Shown: positions 7,667 through 12,763 of the stretch, in pieces
How positions within the stretch are numbered: position 1 is the first letter of the stretch
Layout: every line of letters starts with the position of its first letter
Source: a virus
Length of the DNA stretch: 25,058 nt
Strand: one strand, 5' to 3'
IMG/VR virus record: IMGVR_UViG_3300027911_000062
Coordinates: 1 to 25,058 of that record
Made by a program: the position numbers and the translations under genes
Notes under the pieces: generated by a model
What the model saw: the letters and a program-made list of their open reading frames with translations, nothing else
Told to the model about the DNA's origin: nothing
Databases searched by the model: none

Positions 7667-8276
7667 ATTCAACTCCAAAAAGTTTAAACATAAGAGATTT
7701 GGTGTAATCGTAAATACTATTGCGTGAGTAGTCCCATTCAGGATGCCCTTGAACCCCCAAAGTACGTGTATCCTTCCAGTACACAACTTCAGGTTCTTCC
7801 ATAGTTTCTACAACATACTCTTTACCCTTGAAGCGACGACGATTGACTTTACCACCGTGCGCCAAAACATGACCGTCCTTTGGAATCATCATTTGATGAT
7901 GACAAGTATTAGTCATGATGATACGATTGTTTTCCTCAGGTATGACTAGGATATGATCCTCACCCACATGGCCCGGAACATCCTGAAACATACCACCACC
8001 TTGAATTGCACAAGCAAGCTGTGCACCACGGCAGATAGCGAGCACAGGGATATCCAGTTCCCATGCACGTTTGAGGGCTTCAACCTCTAGCTTATCCCGT
8101 AAAGATGGGACTGACTTGGCACTCGTCTTGATAGGAACTTCCCCATAGTATGATGGAGAGATATCCTCCCCACCATGCAGTATGAGGAATTTATGCTCAC
8201 GAGTCAATTCATCTGCACTAAGGATAGTCTCAGATGAACCAAACCGGTGGCACTCAAACAACATGCTTGCGTTCAC
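7659..8276 (-). CDS. Class I glutamine-amidotransferase-like gamma-glutamyl hydrolase (peptidase C26, PuuD-like)
   Basis: A 205-residue hydrolase. It has HGGEDISPSYYGE (34-46), the nucleophile elbow ICRGAQ with C82, and QGHPEW with H178 and E180 completing a Cys-His-Glu triad. PuuD-type enzymes cleave gamma-glutamyl amide bonds, so this one could trim or recycle a gamma-glutamyl product of the neighbouring ligases. The first codon is GTG at 8276, chosen because AAGGA lies 6 nt before it; it overlaps the TGA of the preceding gene (GTGA). An in-frame ATG four codons on is a weaker alternative. The same gene type accompanies amidoligases in phiEco32-like phages. Confidence 0.87.
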   Translation of the reverse strand: MNASMLFECHRFGSSETILSADELTREHKFLILHGGEDISPSYYGEVPIKTSAKSVPSLRDKLEVEALKRAWELDIPVLAICRGAQLACAIQGGGMFQDVPGHVGEDHILVIPEENNRIIMTNTCHHQMMIPKDGHVLAHGGKVNRRRFKGKEYVVETMEEPEVVYWKDTRTLGVQGHPEWDYSRNSIYDYTKSLMFKLFGVEYV

Positions 8277-8464
8277 AGGCTTTCCTTAAACTTGCGGAAC
8301 TCCTCATTAGTGACAGACGCACCACGAATGAGACGAACCTTGCCCTCGTTGACTTCAAACACCGTGTGCTTGTCCCAGCCTTGGCCAGTAAACACATCGA
8401 CAGTCTTGCCGTCAGTGCGGTGGAGAACTACGACGTTGCCTTCACGAACTGCTTTGCCGGCCAT
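8273..8464 (-). CDS. Small unknown protein, probable SH3/KOW-like beta barrel
   Basis: A 63-residue protein from ATG at 8464 (MAGKAVREGNVVVLHR), preceded by AAAGG with good spacing. A longer frame reaching 8524 would overlap the upstream gene and lacks a ribosome site. The first 50 residues alternate in a beta-strand pattern (VVVLHR, KTVDVF, KHTVFEV, KVRLIRG), as in small SH3-like barrels, followed by a short charged helix. Function unknown. Its stop overlaps the GTG of the hydrolase gene, so it is the gene immediately ahead of the amidoligase cluster and may belong to it. Confidence 0.65.
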   Translation of the reverse strand: MAGKAVREGNVVVLHRTDGKTVDVFTGQGWDKHTVFEVNEGKVRLIRGASVTNEEFRKFKESL

Positions 8465-8475
8465 GGTATTTCCTT

Positions 8476-9054
8476 TCAAGTAATAGTAACAAAGGTACAA
8501 ACTTCCTTGTGCCCGTACATCCATGACTCACTGGAGAACAGGTACTTGTACTTCTCAGGCTTACTGAATGCATACTGCTTCAACGAGGGTGAGACACAAG
8601 TAAACAGGAACGGCTTGCCATACTTGTTGGCAATCTCAGTCAGGCGATCCATATCCCGCTGACCATACACGTTAGCCATACCCACAGCACAACTCATCTG
8701 TGAATAGGCATTCCACGACATTTGACTTTGGGGTTCAAACGTCCAGATACCCCGCTGACGCATATCACCCGGCTCATCCCGCTCAGGCAGCTTATCTGCC
8801 CTGCGTTGGGAGATGTATTTGGTGGCCGCATTATACATCTTGTGAAAGCCGGTCTCATCTTCGTGGAATTGCTGGGAATTGTGGCGGATCCAGTAGCGCT
8901 CTACTGATGGGGTGATTGTTGCTACTGCAGGCCCAGAGGAATCGCTTTCATCCTCATCATCCTCATCATACTTCCCTCCATAAGGATCATCTTCCTCAAT
9001 GTACGCCGGCACATACTCTCCAAAAGTCTCATCAAGATTCAGTGTATTCGACAT
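8476..9054 (-). CDS. Unknown protein with acidic N-terminal region
   Basis: A 192-residue protein. I prefer ATG at 9054 (MSNTLNLDE) over the one at 9066 because GGAG stands 6 nt before it. Residues 15-45 are strongly acidic (EEDDPYGGKYDEDDEDES), then a region rich in Gln, Met, Tyr and Trp. No catalytic motif was recognised. The acidic stretch could mimic nucleic acid or bind a basic protein, but this is speculation. The 5' end overlaps the deaminase gene by 23 bp. Confidence 0.65.
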   Translation of the reverse strand: MSNTLNLDETFGEYVPAYIEEDDPYGGKYDEDDEDESDSSGPAVATITPSVERYWIRHNSQQFHEDETGFHKMYNAATKYISQRRADKLPERDEPGDMRQRGIWTFEPQSQMSWNAYSQMSCAVGMANVYGQRDMDRLTEIANKYGKPFLFTCVSPSLKQYAFSKPEKYKYLFSSESWMYGHKEVCTFVTIT

Positions 9055-9382
9055 GCTTAACTCCATAGAGGTTAATTGCAGATTGACATACAGGACATGG
9101 TTTAGCCAAGCGCGGCTGACCGTCCTTATCGAGCCTAATTACTAACAACCGAAGCCCAGATACGGATCGCTGGCGAAGTCGCCGCAAGGCTGCAATTTCG
9201 GCGTGTTCATATAGTCGTAGGGTATTACCTGTGTTGTGTGCGCACCTACGCTGTAATTTACTACTTTTGGAGTAGGAGTTATGTCCAATGGATACAATGC
9301 GCCTTCCGACAACGGCAAAGCATACGATTTTTCTTCGTCCTGTCCATCCGTTTCGGATGCACATGTCAATGTAGCGCTGCAT
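9032..9382 (-). CDS. Cytidine/deoxycytidylate deaminase-superfamily enzyme
   Basis: A 116-residue zinc deaminase. The active site is visible as H60-A61-E62 (YEHAEIAAL) and C96-P-V-C99 (KPCPVC). It is shorter than typical dCMP deaminases (about 170-190) and lacks an obvious regulatory insertion. The N-terminus is basic. It could deaminate free cytosine nucleotides for dTTP supply, a usual phage task, or act on a modified base or nucleic acid; the sequence does not decide. ATG at 9382 comes two bases after the previous stop (TAA GG ATG), with GGGG about 8 nt upstream, so it is translationally coupled. Confidence 0.8.
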   Translation of the reverse strand: MQRYIDMCIRNGWTGRRKIVCFAVVGRRIVSIGHNSYSKSSKLQRRCAHNTGNTLRLYEHAEIAALRRLRQRSVSGLRLLVIRLDKDGQPRLAKPCPVCQSAINLYGVKHVEYTES

Positions 9383-9385
9383 TCC

Positions 9386-9613
9386 TTATTCCCCATTTGG
9401 GTCCTCTCGATATGTTTCGGTTATAGTCATGTCAGCACGAGCCTCAATCTTGACCAGTAGATAAGTCTTGTAATCACTGGTCTCAGACGCTAGTGCTTCC
9501 TGATATAACCCTTCCATGTCTTCTTTGGGTCCTGAATACACCTCACACCCCAGATTAGGAGTGTCAGGCGTAAACTCTTCAGTAGTGAGAATAAGCAGAT
9601 GGGTTGGGTTCAC
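9386..9613 (-). CDS. Small unknown protein
   Basis: About 75 residues. GTG at 9613 is the best start, since GGAGG sits 6 nt upstream. The in-frame ATG at 9619 directly abuts that Shine-Dalgarno and would have no spacer. The sequence is acidic and beta/alpha mixed (LLILTTEEFTPDTPNLGCEVYSG would be its first strand-loop; split here as LLILTTEEF and LGCEVYSG). No family recognised. It overlaps the end of the upstream small gene and is coupled to the deaminase gene downstream. Confidence 0.55.
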   Translation of the reverse strand: MNPTHLLILTTEEFTPDTPNLGCEVYSGPKEDMEGLYQEALASETSDYKTYLLVKIEARADMTITETYREDPNGE

Positions 9614-9923
9614 CCTCATCCTCCATAACAGTGATATACATGGACAAGGTCAGGAAACGTGCACCTTGACGTTCTTTACCTTCCTTAAATTCATCAAAGT
9701 TGTTGTTTGGATCCCTGTTGGTATCAAATTCATTAATCCAACCTTCTAAATGATCAGGCCTATAAGAGAGTCCATAAGGAGCGTCATCTTCTGCTTCCCA
9801 GCGGGAAAAACAAATTTGTGTGCACTGACTGTCAAAATCACAATTACGATCTGACGCCCCACCCCAGAGATATTTATCCCGGGCATCGTACAACGTGTCT
9901 AGCATTGAATTTGCTTTAGGCAT
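9579..9923 (-). CDS. Small unknown acidic protein
   Basis: A 114-residue acidic protein (DNNFDEFKEGKER, EAEDDAPYG) with three cysteines near positions 28-38 and several aromatic residues. No family recognised. ATG at 9923 overlaps the last codons of the upstream gene, and only a weak GGTG precedes it, so translation is probably coupled. The stop lies 34 bp inside the next gene's frame. Confidence 0.55.
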   Translation of the reverse strand: MPKANSMLDTLYDARDKYLWGGASDRNCDFDSQCTQICFSRWEAEDDAPYGLSYRPDHLEGWINEFDTNRDPNNNFDEFKEGKERQGARFLTLSMYITVMEDEGEPNPSAYSHY

Positions 9924-10128
9924 TTGGCACCGTTACTTTGTTGGATTGTAGTGAAGCCACAACGATACGTGATTCATTGACCACGACACCGTTTGCAGAC
10001 CGACCTTTTAACGCATTGATAGCAGATTTGAGATACTTGTACCCCCCCATACGAATGTTAGTCGTAACCCACTCATCATCACCATCACTGGAATGACGTT
10101 GCCGGTTCATTGCTAGTGCGAAGAACAT
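9916..10128 (-). CDS. Small unknown basic protein
   Basis: A 70-residue protein with a central segment (YKYLKSAINALKGRSANGVVV) followed by a beta-like tail. AGGA precedes the ATG at 10128, and the upstream stop (TAA at 10138-10140) overlaps that ribosome site. One copy of the dispersed GACCGACCTT motif (9998-10007) lies within its codons for KGRS. Family not recognised. Confidence 0.55.
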   Translation of the reverse strand: MFFALAMNRQRHSSDGDDEWVTTNIRMGGYKYLKSAINALKGRSANGVVVNESRIVVASLQSNKVTVPNA

Positions 10129-10137
10129 GATTAGTCC

Positions 10138-10425
10138 TTAAAAGGAAAACTTCACTCCGATATGCGCGTTATGCGCAACAAACCCTGCCTCAATAGCCAC
10201 TGTCCCATAGTTTAAGACAGGAACATACTTCTTTGGCAGGACATGATTGAATACTACTAAACCCGCATCGGCAGTCAGGAAATAGCAGACCACCTTTATT
10301 TGTGACGGGTGGCTTCCTAATATTGGATTCATTTCTTGATACTGTTGCGGGTGCCGCGTCATATACAGAGTTTGAGACATGTCTGCGGTTTCCAACATCA
10401 GGGCAAGCACCAACGAGGCATCCAT
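10138..10425 (-). CDS. Small membrane protein, DUF5658-like
   Basis: A 95-residue hydrophobic protein. It carries an early Asp and Gln-Thr (TADMSQTLY, about 13-21) and EMNPIL (about 31-36), followed by two to three predicted membrane spans, the pattern I associate with DUF5658-type membrane proteins. The function of that family is not known to me. ATG at 10425 has TAGGAG about 8 nt upstream. It closes a run of two membrane microproteins transcribed from the promoter at 10678-10706, so the trio may act at the cell envelope. Confidence 0.6.
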   Translation of the reverse strand: MDASLVLALMLETADMSQTLYMTRHPQQYQEMNPILGSHPSQIKVVCYFLTADAGLVVFNHVLPKKYVPVLNYGTVAIEAGFVAHNAHIGVKFSF

Positions 10426-10441
10426 AATTCATCTCCTACTC

Positions 10442-10537
10442 CTAGTGAATATAAAGGATTGCCTTGGCACAGACAATCAGGATTATTACAGCGAAAATTC
10501 CCACTGCGAGAAATACATCAAGCTGATCGTCAGTCAT
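10442..10537 (-). CDS. 31-residue membrane microprotein
   Basis: ATG at 10537 to TAG at 10442-10444. The peptide has an acidic start (MTDDQLD) and one membrane span (about residues 7-28: VFLAVGIFAVIILIVCA). GGAG lies 8 nt before the ATG. The start overlaps the stop of the preceding microprotein (ATGA), and the next gene's ribosome site follows at once. The shape is that of a tiny holin-, pinholin- or host-membrane-targeting peptide, but nothing identifies a role. Confidence 0.55.
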   Translation of the reverse strand: MTDDQLDVFLAVGIFAVIILIVCAKAILYIH

Positions 10538-10599
10538 CGATCTTCTCCAAAGATACAAAAGATCATCATCACGATTACAACAGTGTACGCAATAGTCAT
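10534..10599 (-). CDS. 21-residue membrane microprotein
   Basis: The ORF is MTIAYTVVIVMMIFCIFGED plus R, one hydrophobic span with a charged C-terminus. ATG at 10599 has AAGG with an 8-nt spacer. The in-frame ATG at 10605 is only 2 nt from it and is unlikely. It is the first gene downstream of the promoter at 10678-10706, and the stop overlaps the next microprotein's ATG. Good ribosome spacing, coupling and promoter support translation despite its size. Confidence 0.45.
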   Translation of the reverse strand: MTIAYTVVIVMMIFCIFGEDR

Positions 10600-10615
10600 T
10601 ATCATCACCTTAAAA

Positions 10616-10630
10616 GTAGTAATTTACTAC
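10616..10630. repeat. Palindrome GTAGTAAWTTACTAC, copy 1
   Basis: GTAGTAATTTACTAC, perfectly palindromic around the central base and extended by one more pair. It lies 40-54 nt downstream of the predicted start of the leftward transcript from 10678-10706 and just before the first microprotein. See also 11221-11235 and 12329-12343. Candidate operator. Confidence 0.6.
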
Positions 10631-10677
10631 TAATTTAGCTTAACGTGCAAGCTTCCCTGTTCCCAGCCTACATACCC

Positions 10678-10706
10678 ATTATAGCACAGATTCAGCCTTA
10701 GGTCAA
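10678..10706 (-). promoter_or_regulatory. Sigma70 promoter with extended -10, facing left
   Basis: Minus strand: TTGACC (10706-10701), 17-bp spacer, TATAAT (10683-10678) with TG one base upstream of the -10. It overlaps the last codons of the 80-residue gene at 10698-10940 and would start a transcript near 10670 for the microproteins and the genes beyond. Confidence 0.75.
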
Positions 10707-10940
10707 GCCTGAGCCTGAATTGCGATGCGAGTTAGCCGTGACCGACCTTTCTATTACTTTAACACGCAACCAAAGCCAATTAAAAGCAATGCCAATAGGC
10801 GCAAATTTCTTTTCTTTGCCTCCAATTTGCTCATCAATACATGGAATCCATGTACCACGAAGGTGTGGCCATGCCAATCCTTTGGCCGTATTGATGCTTG
10901 TTTCGTGCTTATATTTAGCGATTGTGATTTTGTATTTCAT
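10698..10940 (-). CDS. Small unknown protein
   Basis: An 80-residue basic protein with several Trp residues (GLAWPHLRGTWIP, FNWLWLRVKV). ATG at 10940 is preceded by AAAGG with 8-nt spacing, starting 10 bp after the stop of the zinc-ribbon gene. One GACCGACCTT motif (10740-10749) is in its codons. The next promoter lies across its 3' end. No family recognised. Confidence 0.55.
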   Translation of the reverse strand: MKYKITIAKYKHETSINTAKGLAWPHLRGTWIPCIDEQIGGKEKKFAPIGIAFNWLWLRVKVIERSVTANSHRNSGSGLT

Positions 10941-10950
10941 TGGTTTACCT

Positions 10951-11160
10951 TTACGAATGACCGACCTTCACATTTATACCGATTAAATCATTGCGATTAG
11001 TGATTGGGACATAGTTGGACTTGTGCATAGGCACGATACAATGCTGGTATTTGCGTGCTCGTATTTCCCCACATTCTAGGCATACATTATATCCCAGTTT
11101 GGACCGACCTTCCATTATGACATTTCCACAGGCACAATATCGGCGCTGGTATTCTGACAT
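10951..11160 (-). CDS. Small zinc-ribbon protein
   Basis: A 69-residue protein with CACG (Cys 9 and 11) and CLEC (about 28-31), a compact zinc ribbon, plus a basic middle (EIRARKYQHC). ATG at 11160 is chosen because GAAGG stands 7 nt before it, inside a copy of the GAAGGTCGGTCC repeat; a longer frame would run into the terminator. Such phage zinc ribbons often bind nucleic acid or host RNA polymerase, but the role here is unknown. The Rho-independent terminator ends only 26 bp upstream, leaving no room for a promoter, so expression must depend on read-through. Confidence 0.6.
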   Translation of the reverse strand: MSEYQRRYCACGNVIMEGRSKLGYNVCLECGEIRARKYQHCIVPMHKSNYVPITNRNDLIGINVKVGHS

Positions 11161-11172
11161 GGACCGACCTTC
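11102..11172. repeat. Dispersed motif GACCGACCTTC (two of six copies, exactly 60 bp apart)
   Basis: Copies at 11102-11112 and 11162-11172. Further copies with the GACCGACCT core are at 10959-10969, 10740-10749, 9998-10007 and 3608-3616. All have the same orientation (GAAGGTCGGTC on the coding strand). One copy doubles as a Shine-Dalgarno; the others fall in coding sequence in different frames, so shared protein sequence does not explain them. Confidence 0.6.
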
Positions 11173-11186
11173 AAAAGTAATAGACG

Positions 11187-11216
11187 AAAAAAAGCCCACC
11201 CCCGAAGGGGCAGGCT
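11187..11216 (-). terminator. Rho-independent terminator with UUCG tetraloop
   Basis: On the minus strand the RNA reads AGCCUGCCCC, loop UUCG, GGGGUGGGCU. This is a 10-bp stem including two G-U pairs, closed by the very stable C(UUCG)G loop and followed by a run of U (at least 7). It lies 25 bp after the stop of the 256-residue gene (11242-12012) and ends that transcript, at least partly. Confidence 0.88.
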
Positions 11217-11220
11217 CTAA

Positions 11221-11235
11221 GTAGTAATTTACTAC
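11221..11235. repeat. Palindrome GTAGTAAWTTACTAC, copy 2
   Basis: GTAGTAATTTACTAC, extended to a 19-bp perfect palindrome at 11219-11237. It sits between the stop codon of the 256-residue gene and the terminator. Confidence 0.6.
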
Positions 11236-11241
11236 TTTTAT

Positions 11242-12012
11242 TTAGAACTGATTGGCGAGTGCTTCGGCCAGATCATCAGCCGTCATCACCTTCACCGCGC
11301 TGGGCTGGGTGTAGTCTTTCGTGATCTTGCCAGCGACAGGGGCCAGCGGGACAGCGTTCCAGATCGCATCAAGCCCTCCGGACAGCATGCCATCGAGTAC
11401 CTGCTTAACCTTAGCGGCCGTCGCCTTCTCTGCTTCGGTGACGTTCTTACGATCCGCAAACTTGCCCATTCGCAGCGAGCACTCCGTCAGTACATCACGG
11501 GGAGACTTGGCACTAGCTGCTTCACGCTCCCCCTGCTTGTGACGGATGAACGCATCTTGCAGGGCGCGCATGCCGTTCTGGGTGTCAGCCTTGATCTTAT
11601 TCGCGGTAAGATTGCGGCGTTCTTCCAGTTCGGCAATTACTACCGGCTCTTGCCCGCCTGCCTTGGCAGACTTGAACGCCATCACTTGCCCTTCCCACTT
11701 GGCATAAAGTGGGTGCAGTTTCTTCAGGAATTCGGTCAGTGCCTTGTAAGCAGGCGTACCCGAAGTGTAGCAGTCCTTATTTATCGGAGTGCCTTCTTCG
11801 TCCTTTTCCGCTCCAAAAATCTTGGAGATTCCCGGCTCTGCGACGATCCAACGATTGGCGACACCGGCTTGCGCTACTACCGCCTTCTTGGTTTCGTCGT
11901 AGGTCTTTTGGTCAATGCGATAGATGTGCTCCCCATCGCCTACCGTCAAAACTTCGGCATCAACCGCAACCGCGTCATCAGAGGAGACTTCAAAAGCGTT
12001 CAGGTTTTCCAT
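11242..12012 (-). CDS. Unknown 256-residue protein
   Basis: I do not recognise a family. The N-terminal third is acidic and beta-like (DAVAVDAEVLTVGDGEHIYRI). The middle is helical and charged with coiled-coil potential (VIAELEERRNLTANKIKADT), and the C-terminus has an Ala-rich helix (MTADDLAEALANQF). It has its own promoter (12065-12093), a good AGGGA ribosome site before ATG at 12012 and a strong terminator, so it forms a nearly self-contained unit. Its DNA is visibly more GC-rich than the genes to its left. Position as one of the first leftward genes suggests abundant early expression, perhaps a host-takeover or DNA-binding protein; this is inference. Confidence 0.72.
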   Translation of the reverse strand: MENLNAFEVSSDDAVAVDAEVLTVGDGEHIYRIDQKTYDETKKAVVAQAGVANRWIVAEPGISKIFGAEKDEEGTPINKDCYTSGTPAYKALTEFLKKLHPLYAKWEGQVMAFKSAKAGGQEPVVIAELEERRNLTANKIKADTQNGMRALQDAFIRHKQGEREAASAKSPRDVLTECSLRMGKFADRKNVTEAEKATAAKVKQVLDGMLSGGLDAIWNAVPLAPVAGKITKDYTQPSAVKVMTADDLAEALANQF

Positions 12013-12064
12013 GATTTTCCCTTTAGGAAGTATGACTAGGGACTATTCCCCAGCCATTAACTAC

Positions 12065-12093
12065 AGTATATCAGATTATTGCGCTTGTGTCAA
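12065..12093 (-). promoter_or_regulatory. Sigma70 promoter for the 256-residue gene
   Basis: Minus strand: TTGACA (12093-12088), 17-bp spacer, TATACT (12070-12065); eleven of twelve box positions match consensus. The leader holds a small GGGA-CTAT-TCCC inverted repeat, a possible operator. The -35 adjoins the stop codon of the 36-residue ORF. Confidence 0.75.
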
Positions 12094-12094
12094 G

Positions 12095-12205
12095 CTAGCC
12101 GACATTTAGCATCGCCACGCAAGCCACTGCCGTGAACCACAGAATCGCCAGCCCGCCGATTGTCGCCACGCTCATCACTAGCGCCAGTTCAAGAAAATCA
12201 CGCAT
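12095..12205 (-). CDS. 36-residue single-span membrane microprotein
   Basis: ATG at 12205 to TAG at 12095-12097. The peptide starts MRDFLELALVMSVATIGGLA and is hydrophobic nearly to its end. AGAGG precedes the ATG by about 7 nt, and a good promoter (12251-12278) lies just upstream. Its codons are GC-rich at third positions like those of the following 256-residue gene. It is the first leftward gene of the arm. Role unknown; a membrane-acting early phage peptide is plausible. Confidence 0.55.
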   Translation of the reverse strand: MRDFLELALVMSVATIGGLAILWFTAVACVAMLNVG

Positions 12206-12250
12206 GGGTTAGCCTCTTTAAAAAATCATCAATCAATCAACCATGCACAA

Positions 12251-12278
12251 AGTATATCACAGAATACTCTAATGTCAA
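12251..12278 (-). promoter_or_regulatory. Leftmost-facing sigma70 promoter of the leftward arm
   Basis: Minus strand: TTGACA (12278-12273), 16-bp spacer, TATACT (12256-12251). It starts near 12244, about 40 nt before the 36-residue ORF. With 12065-12093 it forms a tandem pair feeding the 256-residue gene. Confidence 0.7.
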
Positions 12279-12328
12279 GAGTTAAAGTGTAACAGATGTA
12301 ACAGCCTAGTGTTGTAAAAAAGAGACAA

Positions 12329-12343
12329 GTAGTAAATTACTAC
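12329..12343. repeat. Palindrome GTAGTAAWTTACTAC, copy 3
   Basis: GTAGTAAATTACTAC, the reverse complement of copies 1 and 2. It lies 51 bp upstream of the -35 box of the promoter at 12251-12278, inside the control region. Confidence 0.6.
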
Positions 12344-12524
12344 CAGACTCCCGGCGTACCCATCCGTGCTAGGGGAGGATACAGATACATGACATGTAAT
12401 GTGCCGTGTCCGGTGCGGCAAGTTAATGAATGTAAATGAGAGGCATTATCACCCTAAAACCATATATACGGGATGGTCTATAAATCAAAGCAAAGGGGGT
12501 AGGGGGGGAAAAGTGGGGCTATAT

Positions 12525-12556
12525 TGGAGCGCTTAATGCTCCATCAGAAATTTTTT
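12525..12556 (+). terminator. Weak hairpin with delayed T run
   Basis: TGGAGC, 7-nt loop, GCTCCA (12525-12543), then TTTTTT at 12551-12556. The 7-nt gap between stem and T run makes it a poor intrinsic terminator; it might instead be a protein site. Confidence 0.25.
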
Positions 12557-12686
12557 ATATTCCCACCAACTAAGACGTATACTGTATTAGTATTATCCTA
12601 CAATAATCACTTACATGCTGAAAAGCGCTAGTTTTTATTCTGACACGGATATATTGGGGGTAAATGGGGGTTTTATAGGATTCTTC

Positions 12687-12716
12687 TTGACACCGAGGTT
12701 TAAAGTATGGTATAAT
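12687..12716 (+). promoter_or_regulatory. Rightward promoter for packaging and virion genes
   Basis: TTGACA (12687-12692), 18-bp spacer, TATAAT (12711-12716). Both boxes are perfect. The transcript would start near 12723 and reach the small terminase ATG after about 180 nt. A perfect inverted repeat lies just inside the transcript. Confidence 0.78.
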
Positions 12717-12735
12717 ATTGTGTAGTGTAAAAAAA

Positions 12736-12763
12736 GATTAATAGTTTTATGGTTCTATTAATC
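12736..12763. promoter_or_regulatory. 9-bp inverted repeat just downstream of the late promoter
   Basis: GATTAATAG, 10-nt spacer, CTATTAATC, all nine pairs matching. It falls at about +13 to +40. It could be an operator for a repressor or a leader hairpin; the A/U-rich stem favours a DNA site. A second pair, ACCTTAAA (12795-12802) and TTTAAGGT (12845-12852), follows in the leader. Confidence 0.45.

Noticed and set aside
7239-7727. 162-codon plus-strand frame opposite amidoligase type 2
   Set aside because: Shadow frame; the minus-strand ligase has clear family motifs, and no promoter or ribosome site supports the plus frame.
9250-9264. Near-copy of the GTAGTAAWTTACTAC palindrome (13/15)
   Set aside because: It lies in deaminase codons and the left arm is broken, so it is not counted as a site.
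11539-12039. Long open frame (166 codons) on the plus strand
   Set aside because: Antisense shadow of the GC-rich 256-residue gene; no ribosome site and a poor protein composition.
12220-12242. ATCAATCAATCAA short tandem repeat
   Set aside because: Only three to four 4-bp units in a leader; too short to be meaningful.
12389-12439. 16-residue Cys-containing ORF with GGGGAGG 10 nt upstream in the control region, a possible leader peptide
   Set aside because: No promoter is visible upstream on that strand, the spacing is long, and its start coincides with the 13-bp palindrome; too little support for a gene.
12616-12726. 36-codon rightward ORF starting MLKSASFYSD
   Set aside because: No ribosome site, and it runs across the late promoter, whose boxes explain the sequence better.
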